Shown here: one piece after another, positions 48,735 to 58,000 of the stretch
Layout: every line of letters begins with the position of its first letter
How positions within the stretch are numbered: position 1 is the stretch's first letter
DNA from: Mycobacterium sp. PO1
GTDB taxonomy: Bacteria > Actinomycetota > Actinomycetes > Mycobacteriales > Mycobacteriaceae
Direction of reading: 5' to 3'
NCBI RefSeq assembly: GCF_017312405.1
Contig: NZ_BLTG01000019.1
Span: 1-64,000 of the forward strand
DNA length: 64,000 nucleotides
Translations under genes and position numbers: made by a program
The notes under the pieces: model-generated
The model's database searches: none
Seen by the model: only the letters and a program-made list of their open reading frames with translations
What the model was told of the DNA's origin: nothing

Positions 48735-50284
48735 GACACCGTGGCCTTCACCGGGTGGGCAGGCAGGAAGGCCAGTACCGCGATCGCGCCGACCAGGCAG
48801 ACCCCGGCAGCGGTGAGGCAGCCGGCGTGCAGGCCGGACATGAAGGCATCACTGACCACCGTGCGCAGCGTTTCCGCGACCGCGGGCGGAGATTGCGCCG
48901 CCACGGCGAGCCCCTGCGCCAGCCCCTCGCCGGCGGCTTCCTGAGCCTGCGGGGGCGCGGCGGCGAGCACCTCACTGGCGGACAGGTCACGGATGTAGAG
49001 CGTGGAGAAGATGCTGCCCACCACCGCCACCCCGAGAGTTCCTCCCACCTGCCGGGTCGCGTCGTTGACCGCCGAGCCCGCGCCGGCCTGCTCCGGCCGC
49101 ACCACTCCCATGATGGAGTCCGTCGCCGGCGCAGTGGTGAGGCCGAGACCTCCGCCGAGCAGCACCATCTGGGCCGCCACCGCCGGGTAGGACACGTCGA
49201 CGTCGATGGTCGCCACCCAGGCGAAGGCCGCGGTGAGCATCACCAGCCCAACGAAGACGACCACCTTGGTGCCGATGCGGGTCACCGCCAGGCGGGTGCC
49301 GAGCACCGACCCGGCCGCGATCGACAGCGCCACCGGCAGGATTCGCACCCCGGTCTCCAGCGGGCCATAGCCCTGCAGCAACTGGAAGAACTGCGTGATC
49401 AGGAAGATGAACCCGAACAGCGCGAAGAACGCGACGGTCACCGCACCGCTGGCGGCACTGAAGCGCAGGTTGGCGAACAGTCCGACGTCGATCAGCGGGT
49501 CGCCGGCACGGCGCTCCCACCAGACGAAGGCCACTGCTGACACCAGTGCCACGGCGAATCCCGTCAGGGTCTGCGCGGAGGTCCACCCGTGCTCGGGCGC
49601 TTCGATGATCGTGTAGACGAGGGCACCGAGCATGACCACCGACAGCACCAGCCCGCCGCGGTCCAGGGCGGTGTCGGCGTCCGCGGCCGACCGTGGGACG
49701 AACAACACCGCTCCCAGAGCGGCGACCAGCGCGATCGGCACCAGCGCCAGGAAAAGGCTTCCCCACCAGAATGTTTCGAGGAGTGCCCCGCCGAGTATCG
49801 GTCCGACTGCCACGCCGAGCCCGGTCACCGCACCCCACACGCCGATCGCCGCGGCGCGTTGCCGGGGATCCCGGAAGGTGTCGGTGATCAACGCCAGCGT
49901 CGTCGGATAGATCAGCGCCGCCGAGATTCCCATGATCAACCGCATGGCGATCAGCTGACCGGTCGAGGTGCACAGGGCGGCGGCGACGCTGCTGACTGCG
50001 AAGAGCACCAGGCCGGCGATCAGGGTGCCACGCCGCCCGAACTTGTCACCGACGGTGCCACCGGCCAGAACCAGGGCCGCGAAGGCGAGGTTGTAGGCGT
50101 CGACGATCCACTGCAGCCCGCGCGTCGATGCGCCGAGTTCCGAGTTCAACGTCGGCAGAGCGACATTGACGATCGTCGTTTCGACATTGATCGCCAGTGC
50201 CGCGATGAGGACGACGGCCAGAACCAGTCCGGGGCGGTGTCGCACACGGCTGTGCCCCACGGGGCGGCTAGGGGTGATGGTCAT
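48731..50284 (-). CDS. MFS drug:H+ antiporter, DHA2 (14-TMS) family
   Basis: 517 residues, 14 membrane segments. MFS motif A GGTVGDKFGRRGTLIAG follows the second helix, and the proline-rich motif C region GVWGAVTGLGVAVGPILGG is typical of drug exporters. Expression is likely controlled by the TetR gene next door: two operator copies (50309-50325, 50347-50363) lie in the 91-base region upstream of the ATG. The downstream SDR overlaps its stop. Confidence 0.93.
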   Translation of the reverse strand: MTITPSRPVGHSRVRHRPGLVLAVVLIAALAINVETTIVNVALPTLNSELGASTRGLQWIVDAYNLAFAALVLAGGTVGDKFGRRGTLIAGLVLFAVSSVAAALCTSTGQLIAMRLIMGISAALIYPTTLALITDTFRDPRQRAAAIGVWGAVTGLGVAVGPILGGALLETFWWGSLFLALVPIALVAALGAVLFVPRSAADADTALDRGGLVLSVVMLGALVYTIIEAPEHGWTSAQTLTGFAVALVSAVAFVWWERRAGDPLIDVGLFANLRFSAASGAVTVAFFALFGFIFLITQFFQLLQGYGPLETGVRILPVALSIAAGSVLGTRLAVTRIGTKVVVFVGLVMLTAAFAWVATIDVDVSYPAVAAQMVLLGGGLGLTTAPATDSIMGVVRPEQAGAGSAVNDATRQVGGTLGVAVVGSIFSTLYIRDLSASEVLAAAPPQAQEAAGEGLAQGLAVAAQSPPAVAETLRTVVSDAFMSGLHAGCLTAAGVCLVGAIAVLAFLPAHPVKATVS

Positions 50285-50308
50285 GAGGTCTTACCGCCTG
50301 GTTCTCGA

Positions 50309-50325
50309 TGTTGACGACGCTAACA
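50309..50325. promoter_or_regulatory. TetR operator A in the MFS promoter
   Basis: TGTTGACGACGCTAACA, half-sites TGTT and AACA nine bases apart; the ATG of the MFS gene is at 50284. Confidence 0.7.
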
Positions 50326-50346
50326 TTTGGATACGATGGCAGACGA

Positions 50347-50363
50347 TGTTAGTGCTGTCAACA
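50347..50363. promoter_or_regulatory. TetR operator B in the MFS promoter
   Basis: TGTTAGTGCTGTCAACA, same 17-base design, 38 bases from operator A; contains a TTGACA on the minus strand that could be the MFS -35 element. Confidence 0.7.
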
Positions 50364-50375
50364 TTTACGCGGTGG

Positions 50376-51008
50376 TCACTGCAGGCCGTCGGCGATGACG
50401 TCGAGCAGCCGGTCGATGATCACCTGTCTGCGCGCGTGGTCGAGGCCGCTGAGCGGGCCGTCGAGAAGCAGGGTGGACAAGCCGTGCACCGCGGCCCAGG
50501 CCGCCTCGTCGAGTCCGTCGCGCCGGTCGGCGGCCAGCACTTCGGTGGCGATCAACTCGTCGATGCAGCGGATGAGCATCTGGAACGGATGGTGTTCGGG
50601 TACTCGCACCGGCTCATCGGCAGTCCCGCTGTTCCCGGAGACGTTGTGGGCGAACGCTGTTCGGAACAGCCCCGGCTCGGCCAACGCGAAGTCCAGATAG
50701 CCCTGCCCGGTGGCACGGAACCGCGCGAGTGCCCGTTTGGCCTTCGGTCCCCTCGAGGTGACGGCGTCCAGGCGTGCTGCCATCGCGTCGGCGAGCAGCG
50801 TCTGGGCGTGTTCGGTCACCGCGGCCAGGAGTTCACCGCGGTCGGCGTAATGGCGGTAGGCCGCCGAATTACTGACCCCGGCCAGTCGCTGCACATCGCG
50901 CATCACGACGGCATCCGGGCCACCTGTGCGGGCCAGGTCGACGGCATGATCGAGAAGGACCTGACGCAGGTTTCCGTGGTGATAGGTATCGGAGCGTCGG
51001 GAGGTCAG
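50376..51008 (-). CDS. TetR-family repressor with probable CTG start
   Basis: About 210 residues if it begins at CTG 51008, five bases after GGGAAGGAG. The frame from there reads TSRRSDTYHHGNLRQVLLD, DLARTGGPDAVVMRDVQRLA, GVSNSAAYRHYADRGELL, a normal TetR N-terminus and HTH. The first ATG/GTG in this frame (about 50903-50906) lies inside the HTH, and an in-frame TAA occurs shortly upstream of the CTG, so the CTG is the only start that keeps the domain. The gene is next to the MFS pump and shares a 17-base operator (51031-51047) upstream of itself, so it likely represses both. Confidence 0.85.
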   Translation of the reverse strand: MTSRRSDTYHHGNLRQVLLDHAVDLARTGGPDAVVMRDVQRLAGVSNSAAYRHYADRGELLAAVTEHAQTLLADAMAARLDAVTSRGPKAKRALARFRATGQGYLDFALAEPGLFRTAFAHNVSGNSGTADEPVRVPEHHPFQMLIRCIDELIATEVLAADRRDGLDEAAWAAVHGLSTLLLDGPLSGLDHARRQVIIDRLLDVIADGLQ

Positions 51009-51030
51009 CGCGACTCCTTCCCAGAGCTGA

Positions 51031-51047
51031 TGTTGACGACATTAACA
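51031..51047. promoter_or_regulatory. TetR operator C upstream of the TetR gene
   Basis: TGTTGACGACATTAACA, matching the two copies in the MFS promoter; 23 bases from the CTG start. Confidence 0.7.
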
Positions 51048-51064
51048 TCTGCGACAGAGTGCGG

Positions 51065-51895
51065 TCAGCCGCCGTACCGGCCCACCTTCTCGGCGAGGTC
51101 GTCGAGGATGCGCAGCGACGCATCGCGGGGCTTGGTCGGCAGCAGTAAGCCCACGTGATCGAATCCCACGTCCTCGGCGGCGCGCCAGTAGTCCGGGTCG
51201 GGCGGCGCGGCGAAGATCGTCAACGGCACGTCGTAATCGGCGTTCTCGCGGATCTGCGCCACCCGCCGAGCCAGCCGCTCCGCGGGGAGCGGGTTGGAGA
51301 TCCACCCCGCCCGGTGGCGGATGATGCGCCGGACGGTCGCGTCGGAGTCCCCGCCGATGTAGACGGGCGGATGCGGTTCACGCACCGGTTTCGGCCGCTG
51401 ATACGACGAGTCGAAGTCGACGTAACGGCCGTGGTACTCGGCAGGCTCCGCGGTCCAGAGCTCTTTGATCGCCTCGATCCGCTCGTCCAGCAGCGCTCCG
51501 CGCGTGCGCGGGTCCGTGCCGTGGTCGGCCATCTCCTCGAGGTTCCATCCGGCGCCGACGCCGAAGACGAAGCGGCCCCCGGAGATCACGTCCACGCTCG
51601 CGGCCTCTTTGGCCGTGGTGATGGGGTCGCGCTGGATCAACAGCGCGATGCCGGTGATGAGGTCGATGCGTGACGTCACCGCGGCGGCCGCAGCGAGCGT
51701 CGCGAAGGGATCCAGCGTGCGGTAGTAGATCGACGGCAGGTCGCCGCCGAGGGGATAGGCCGACTCCCGGCTGGCCGGGATGTGGCTGTGCTCGGCGACG
51801 GCCAGCGACTCGAAGCCCCGTTCCTCGATGGCACGGGCCAAGGTGACCGGGTCGATGGTGTCGTCGTTGACGAAGGTGGCGATCCCGAACTTCAT
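51065..51895 (-). CDS. LLM-class (F420- or FMN-dependent) oxidoreductase
   Basis: 276 residues from ATG 51895 (MKFGIATFVNDDTIDPVTLA). Luciferase-like features: AVAEHSHIP, the SRIDLITGIALLIQRDPI strand, GGRFVFGVGAGWN and YIGGDSDATVRR. The family in mycobacteria mostly uses F420; some use FMN. Substrate is unknown. It ends 57 bases before the TetR start, with operator C in between. Confidence 0.9.
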   Translation of the reverse strand: MKFGIATFVNDDTIDPVTLARAIEERGFESLAVAEHSHIPASRESAYPLGGDLPSIYYRTLDPFATLAAAAAVTSRIDLITGIALLIQRDPITTAKEAASVDVISGGRFVFGVGAGWNLEEMADHGTDPRTRGALLDERIEAIKELWTAEPAEYHGRYVDFDSSYQRPKPVREPHPPVYIGGDSDATVRRIIRHRAGWISNPLPAERLARRVAQIRENADYDVPLTIFAAPPDPDYWRAAEDVGFDHVGLLLPTKPRDASLRILDDLAEKVGRYGG

Positions 51896-51972
51896 ACCTG
51901 AAGGTTGTACACCCCCTTCGGGCCTCACCGTTTCAGCCGCGTAGGCAGCGGGAAGGATTCCATCACGGTTCG

Positions 51973-53196
51973 ATGGTCGACAGCGCCAGGGAGGTAGGCC
52001 CTGTGATCCGTGCTCTTGCCGCTCGGTTCGCCCGACGGGTGGGCGCCGTGTTCCCCGGTGTGGCGATGAGCGCCGACAACGCGCTGATGTTGATCAAGGC
52101 CGTCATCGCGGGAACGATCGCCTGGGCGCTGGCCACCGACGTGTTCCACGCCAGCAACGCGTCGTTCGCCGCGTTCGCCGCCATGCTGCTCATGCAGCAG
52201 ACCATCGCCGAGTCGGTGCAGAAGGCCGTTCACTACACCGGGGCGGTGCTCGTCGGGATCGGACTGGTCAGTGCCGTCGCGCTGCCGTGGGGTCCCGGCC
52301 TGTGGCTCTTCCCGCTCATCCTCCTGGCGAGCATGCTGATCGGCCGCTGGTATCGGCTCGGCAGTCAGGGCTTCAACGTCACGGTCGCCGCCGTCTTCGC
52401 CTACGGCGTGGTGGCCATGCCCGACGCGGGCACGTCACCGCTGATGCTGATCGGCGATCTCGCGGCCATGGTCCTGCTGGGGGCAGGCATCGCGGTCGGC
52501 ACCAACCTGCTGATCGCCCCGCCGCTGCGCTACCGCAGCGCCGAAGACGCAGTCGCCGCGTACTGCCAGTCGGTGGTCCAGCTGCTCGACGACATGGTCG
52601 CCGGGTTGGGCGACGGGGCGCCCGACGACGACCAGGCCAGGGACTGGCGCAGGCGCAGCGACGAACTGCCGGGCCTGTCGGCTCAGCCCCGCAGCACCAT
52701 CGACCACGCCCTCCAGACGTCGAAGTTCAATCCGCGAAGGCTGGTGACACGCGGCAGCCCAACGTTCGACGGACACCGGGTCACCGTGCACGTCGTCGAA
52801 CGAATCTCCCAACAACTGGTATTCGTGTGTGCCGGGCTGCTGCGCTTCACCGGGTCCGACGAGGACGAGTCGGCCGGTCGCCGCGCCCGCACGGAGTTCT
52901 TCGGTCAGTACGCAGCGGTGCTGTCGGCGGTACGGGACGCGATCGCCGAGAGCGCGTCGCTGCACTCCATGTCGGACCTGCGGGCCGGGACCGCATTGAA
53001 CACGGTGAACGAGCAGTGCCGGTCGGCGCTGCACACGCTCAGCAGCGCAGCCGCGGTCGACGGTGAGCACGACGTTCCACGGCAGTGGGCATTCTTCGGT
53101 GCCCTGTATGCCGACGCGCAGCGCATCTGCGAAGAGATCGAATGGGCCGACGACCAGTTCCAGCAGCTGGCCCGGTCCTCGGCCGGCCGCTCCTGA
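51973..53196 (+). CDS. FUSC/aromatic acid exporter-type membrane protein
   Basis: 407 residues. Six hydrophobic segments in the first ~180 residues (e.g. NALMLIKAVIAGTIAWALA, MLIGRWYRLGSQGFNVTVAA) are followed by a long cytoplasmic helical domain (residues 190-400), the layout of FUSC/ArAE_1-type proteins. These export aromatic acids or act in stress tolerance; the substrate is unknown. A GTG at 52003 is an alternative start. It diverges from the LLM gene. Confidence 0.88.
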   Translation: MVDSAREVGPVIRALAARFARRVGAVFPGVAMSADNALMLIKAVIAGTIAWALATDVFHASNASFAAFAAMLLMQQTIAESVQKAVHYTGAVLVGIGLVSAVALPWGPGLWLFPLILLASMLIGRWYRLGSQGFNVTVAAVFAYGVVAMPDAGTSPLMLIGDLAAMVLLGAGIAVGTNLLIAPPLRYRSAEDAVAAYCQSVVQLLDDMVAGLGDGAPDDDQARDWRRRSDELPGLSAQPRSTIDHALQTSKFNPRRLVTRGSPTFDGHRVTVHVVERISQQLVFVCAGLLRFTGSDEDESAGRRARTEFFGQYAAVLSAVRDAIAESASLHSMSDLRAGTALNTVNEQCRSALHTLSSAAAVDGEHDVPRQWAFFGALYADAQRICEEIEWADDQFQQLARSSAGRS

Positions 53197-53219
53197 GAAA
53201 GGTATGACGTCGCGAGTCC

Positions 53220-53873
53220 TCAGTCGTCGAGGATCTCGACGTTCTGCGCGAGCGGATTGCGCGGAACGGCCAGGTGATTGGCGGCAAAGTTCGGGTCGGC
53301 GTAGCCGATGCACACTCCGCACAGGACGCGCAGTTCATCCGGTATGCCCAGATGTTCCCGGACGATGTCGGGATACAGCGCGGTCGACACCTGTACGCAG
53401 CTGTCGATGCCGCGTTCGGTGAGCGCCAACAGCAGCGTCTGCAGGAACATCCCCACCCCGACCGCGTCGGCCATGCCGAGGTCGCGGTGCATGCACACGA
53501 TGCCCGCCACCGGGGCGCGGAAGAACTCGAAGTTGCGCAGCTGCGCCGTCCACCTGCCGTCGGCGTCATCGCGCGCCACTCCCATCGATCCGTACACCAG
53601 CGCGCCGAGTTCGCGTCGACGCGCGCTGAACGATTCGGGCAGTCCCATCGCCTTCGGCGGCTCGGCGCGCGCCGCGGCCACCATGGCGGCTGCCAGTCGG
53701 TCTCGGCGCTCCCCCACGGCGAGAAAGACCCGCCACGGCTGCACATTGGAGTTCGACGGTGCGCGCATGGCCAGAGTCAGCGCCTCGTTCAACGCGTCGG
53801 CGGGAACTGCTTTGTCCGGCAGGAACATCCGGGACGAACGCCGCCGGTTGATGATGTCGTCGAGCTCGGCCAT
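53220..53873 (-). CDS. Nitroreductase family protein
   Basis: 217 residues. IINRRRSSRMFLPDKAVPAD with the FMN-phosphate-binding arginine, MRAPSNSNVQPWRVF and GMADAVGVGMFLQTLLLALT are nitroreductase features. It is FMN-dependent, likely dimeric, and reduces nitro or quinone compounds with NAD(P)H. It ends 24 bases from the convergent FUSC gene and lies downstream of the SDR remnant on the same strand. Confidence 0.9.
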   Translation of the reverse strand: MAELDDIINRRRSSRMFLPDKAVPADALNEALTLAMRAPSNSNVQPWRVFLAVGERRDRLAAAMVAAARAEPPKAMGLPESFSARRRELGALVYGSMGVARDDADGRWTAQLRNFEFFRAPVAGIVCMHRDLGMADAVGVGMFLQTLLLALTERGIDSCVQVSTALYPDIVREHLGIPDELRVLCGVCIGYADPNFAANHLAVPRNPLAQNVEILDD

Positions 53874-53887
53874 TTCAAGGTCTCCCG

Positions 53888-53968
53888 TCAGATCGCCGTG
53901 CCGCCGCCGTCAACGTGCGCGGTGGTTGCGGTGATGCCGCCGGCCTGCGTGAACCTGTCGTCCGTCAT
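53888..53968 (-). pseudogene. Internally deleted SDR remnant (27 codons)
   Basis: An intact-looking start region (GAGAGGAAA, then ATG 53968 MTDDRFT) runs in frame directly into AGGITATTAHVDGGGTAI and a TGA at 53888. The second part is the usual C-terminal end of short-chain dehydrogenases (GxT-x-HVDGG). The middle ~220 residues, including cofactor and YxxxK sites, are absent, so a deletion that kept the frame seems likely. It may still be translated as a 26-residue peptide. Located directly upstream of the nitroreductase gene. Confidence 0.6.
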
Positions 53969-54077
53969 CGTGTTTCCTCTCGCGGCACGCGTGCTGCGTC
54001 GTCCCGACCTGACAGTGACACGGTCGGTCCGCCGGGGGAATCACGGAAAGTCCGTAGTTGTGCGCCGGGCAGCCGGA

Positions 54078-54911
54078 CTACGGGGTCAGGGCAGCCGGCC
54101 AGCTCAGCGGGTTCAGCTGCCGGAACGGGTCCGCCGACCGGATCTGCTGCAGGTCCGCGAGTTCGGCCTCCAGCTGTCGCTGCACCCGCCCCTTGACCGC
54201 GGCAGTCCACCTGTCGTCGGCCTCCCCCTCGGTGTGGGTCGTGGCGATCGGCGGACCGAACGACAGGTACATCCGCTGCGGTCTGGGTACCAGGGTCGGG
54301 CCGATGCCCCGCACCAACGGTATCCCCATATCGGAGCGGCCACTGAGACGGTGGCTGAGCCACCTGCTGGCGCGACCGAGGCGGCTGTCGCGACTGACCA
54401 TGCTGGTGTACACGTCGTCGCCACCGACGAGCGCCGCGGTGACGATGGGATAGCCGTGCTCGATCGCGATCCGCGCGAAGCCGTCTCGGTTCTGCCAGCT
54501 CAGCATGTACTCCTCGCCTTTGTACTTGGCGATCTCCCGGGCTCCACCGGGGAAGACCAGGATCGTCTCGTCCTGGTCCATCAACCGGTGGGCGGCGTCG
54601 GGAGTGCCGACCACCGCTCCGTAGGCGGTGACGAGATCAGCCTGCAGCCCGCGCATCCGCCCGAACTGCCGGTCCGCCAGCGGGCGGACCCGGGTTCCGA
54701 TGTGGCTGCGCACGTAGTACGGGATCAGGAGCACCTCGGACGAGTTCTGGGTGTGGTTGCCCACCAGCAGGAATCGGCCATCGGCCGGCAGATTCTGCAG
54801 TCCACGGACATAGGGGCGGTACAACCGCATCAGCGGCGACAACGCGCCCGTCGCGGTCTCCAGCAGGGACTCCAACGCCCGCACGCTCGGCGAGATGGCG
54901 GGCTCGGTCAT
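54078..54911 (-). CDS. Lysophospholipid-type acyltransferase with altered HX4D motif
   Basis: 277 residues from ATG 54911 (MTEPAISPSVRALES). The acyltransferase core is present as GNHTQNSSEVLL and FPGGAREI, but in place of HX4D the sequence is HTQNSS, with Ser where the catalytic Asp is expected; TMEM68/DGAT-like relatives also vary here. Membrane association is likely through residues around 15-35. Probably acylates a glycerolipid or alcohol. It diverges from the P450 fusion gene with 108 bases between starts. Confidence 0.85.
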   Translation of the reverse strand: MTEPAISPSVRALESLLETATGALSPLMRLYRPYVRGLQNLPADGRFLLVGNHTQNSSEVLLIPYYVRSHIGTRVRPLADRQFGRMRGLQADLVTAYGAVVGTPDAAHRLMDQDETILVFPGGAREIAKYKGEEYMLSWQNRDGFARIAIEHGYPIVTAALVGGDDVYTSMVSRDSRLGRASRWLSHRLSGRSDMGIPLVRGIGPTLVPRPQRMYLSFGPPIATTHTEGEADDRWTAAVKGRVQRQLEAELADLQQIRSADPFRQLNPLSWPAALTP

Positions 54912-55019
54912 CGGGCGGCGGTCCTGTCGTCTGGGGTCACTTCCGCCATTGTCCACACCGTGGGCACCTGCCTCGCTGATCGCCTTCGGCGACGCAGCGA
55001 CCGGATTAGGCTCCACCGC

Positions 55020-58000
55020 ATGCAGCCTGGACCGTCCGCACCACCCGAGCTGACCGACGTGGCCTCGGCAGAAGGTCCCCTGCCCGGGCCGGAACTCCTG
55101 GCCGGGCGTCCCTACGCACTTCCGATCGATCTGCTCGCAGAAGTGCACGGGCCCCTGTTCTACGCCGACTTCAACGGCGAACGGAAGCTCTACGCGTGCT
55201 CGGCGGAACTGGTCGAGGAACTCTGCGACGAGACCCGTTTCGCCAAGAACCTCACCGCGTCGCTGGCCAGGATCCGCCCGCTGGCCGGTGACGGGCTGTT
55301 CACCGCGTTCTACGGCGAATCGAACTGGCAGAAGGCCCACGATGTCCTGCTGCCGGGCTTCAGCTATGCGGGGTTGCGCACCTATCACTCCGCGATGCTC
55401 GACATCAACGCCCAGCTGATCAGCCGGTGGGACGCCGCCGCGGGACATGACGCGGTCGACGTGTCCACCGATCTGCAGAAGCTGGCGATGGACACCGTTG
55501 CGCTGGCCGGTTTCGGTGCCCGGTTCGAGTCGTTCGATGTCGACGGTATGGCGCCCATCCCGGCGAGTTTCACCGCAGCGCTGGGCGAAGTCTTCCAGAA
55601 CGGGGTGACGCCGGCGTTCACCGGCGAGTTGACCACCCTGCACACGTTCTTCGACGAGTTGATCGCCGGCCACCGGTCGGGGCGCAGCGACGATGTCGAC
55701 GACCTGTTGTCGGTGATGCTCGGCCACGACGCCAACGGCGCCCCGTTGCTCGAACCGGACAACGTCAAGAACCAGATCATGACGTTCCTCATCGCCGGTC
55801 AGCTCACCACCTCCGAGCTGATGCCCAACACGCTCTACAACATCGTGCGACACCCCGCCGTACTGGACCGCGTCCGGGCCGAGGTGGACCAGGTGTTCGG
55901 CCCCGACGACGACTACCTGCCCAGCTACGACGACATCGGGAAGTTCGAGTATCTGCGCCAGGTCATCAACGAGACGCTGCGTCTGTCTCCCCCGGTGCTG
56001 CAGTTCGACCGGATGGCGTTGTCCGACACGGTCATCGGGGGCCGCTACCCGGTGAAGAAAGGTGAGGCGGTCAGTGTACTCACCGGTGCGCTGCACCGCC
56101 AGCCCGGCTGGGGGGACAACGTCGAGCTGTTCGACCCCGAGCGATTCTCCCCCCAGCGCAGCCAGTCGCGTCCGGCAAGCCTGTTCAAACCGTTCGGCAC
56201 CGGCGCGCGCTCGTGCATCGGCCGCCAATTCGCGCTGCACGAGGCCACCATGGCGATCGCCCGAATCGTGCACCGCTACCGCATGATCGACTCGCGACAC
56301 TATGTGCTGCAGTGGGACGGCCCGGGCAGCCGCCGCCCCGTGGGCTTTCACGTCGATCTCCTCCGGCGCACCGCGGACGAACGGGCGGTCCGCCCGGCCC
56401 CCGACGCCGCTGGAGAGTCGCGGCCCACCACGGCTGCCGCGACCGCCGTCAAGGCGGGGACGACGCTGGCCGTACTGCACGGCTCGAATCTGGGCACCTG
56501 CCGGGCGCTGGCCGCGCAACTGGCCGAGGAAGCCGCCGACCACCGGTGCCTGGCCACGGTGGCGCCCCTCGACAGCGCGGCCGGCGCGCTGCCGTCGGCC
56601 GATGCCACTCTGATCGTCGCCGCGTCCTACAACGGACAGCCCACCGACGACGCCCGGGCGTTCATGGCGTGGTTGAACGACCCCGACGCCTCACTCTCCG
56701 AAAGCCCGCTGTTCGCGGTGTTGGGGGTCGGCGACCACAACTGGGCCGACACGTACCAGGCCATTCCGCAGCAGATCGAGGAACGCCTCACCGAGCTGGG
56801 CGCCACCGCCCTGGTTCCGCGAGCTTCAGCCGACACCTCCGGTGACCTCACCGGAACGGTCGAGGAGTTCTCCGCGAACTTCTGGACGGCAGTGGCACAG
56901 CGCTTCGGTGATCCGGACGCCGCGCCGGTCAGCGACGCCGACGAACCGCTCTACGAGCTGCGGACCATCGTCGGTCCTGTCACCAGCGCCATCGACGCCC
57001 GCTTCGGGGTGACCCCGATGACGGTTCTGGAGAACACCGAGCTGGTCAGCGACACCGCCTTCGGACAAGCCAAACGCTATGTGCGGATTGCGCTTCCGGA
57101 GGGCATCGAATACCACACCGGCGATCACCTCACCGTGCTCGCCGACAATCCCCCCGAATTGGTCGACACGGTGATCCAGTTGTTGGAGATCGAGCCGGAC
57201 CTACGACTGTCGGTCAACCCTCGACGCAACTCTCGGCGGCTGATCGCGCTCGACCGGGAGGTCAGCGTGCGTGAGCTGCTCACCCATTTCGTGGAATTAC
57301 GCAAGCCGGCCAGCCGCAGTCAGTTGACGCGGTTGGCGGCGACGAATCCGTGCGCACCCGAACGACAGCGTCTCGAGCAGCTCGCCGCGGCAGCGGAGCC
57401 CGCCGTGCTCAGTCCGCTGGAGTGCCTGCTGGAGTTCCCGGCCTGTGAGATCACCGGCGCCCAGTTGCTGGAACTACTCGAACCGATGACGCCGCGGCAC
57501 TATTCGATCGGCTCGTCGTCGCGCCTGTCTCCTCAGGTGGTCGGGCTGGTGGTCAGCGTGCTCGACGCACCGGCGCGCTCCGGCCGCGGACTGTTCCAGG
57601 GCGTGGCCTCCAATCACCTGGCGGCGGCCAAGCCCGGTCAGGTCGTGCGGGCCCGGGTGGACGCAGCGCGCCAGGCATTCCGGGCGGGCGCCGAACCCAC
57701 CCGAAACGTCATCCTGGTCAGCGCCGGTACCGGTGTCGCCCCGTTCTGCGGTTTCCTGCTCGACCGCCTGGCCGCCCAGCAGGCCGGTGAGCCGTTCGCC
57801 CCGGCGCTGTGCTTCTTCGGCGTCCGAGATCCGGCGGTCGACTACATCTTCCGCGAGCAGTTCGAAGAAGGTGAGGCGCTCGGCGTCGTGCGCATGCGGC
57901 CGGCGTTCTCGAGGGCGCCGCAGGACGGGGTGCGGTACGTGCAGGACCGCATCGCCGCGGACGCCGACGATGTCTGGGACATGCTGGGTGACCCCGCCAA

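Noticed and set aside
53274..55019. A large N-terminal extension of the P450 fusion
   Set aside because: The upstream part is antisense to the nitroreductase and acyltransferase genes and has no P450 character; ATG 55020 gives the normal ~1050-residue length.
54915..56543. A long N-terminal extension of the minus-strand acyltransferase across the P450 gene
   Set aside because: It reads antisense to the P450 domain and lacks any family pattern; ATG 54911 gives the normal protein.
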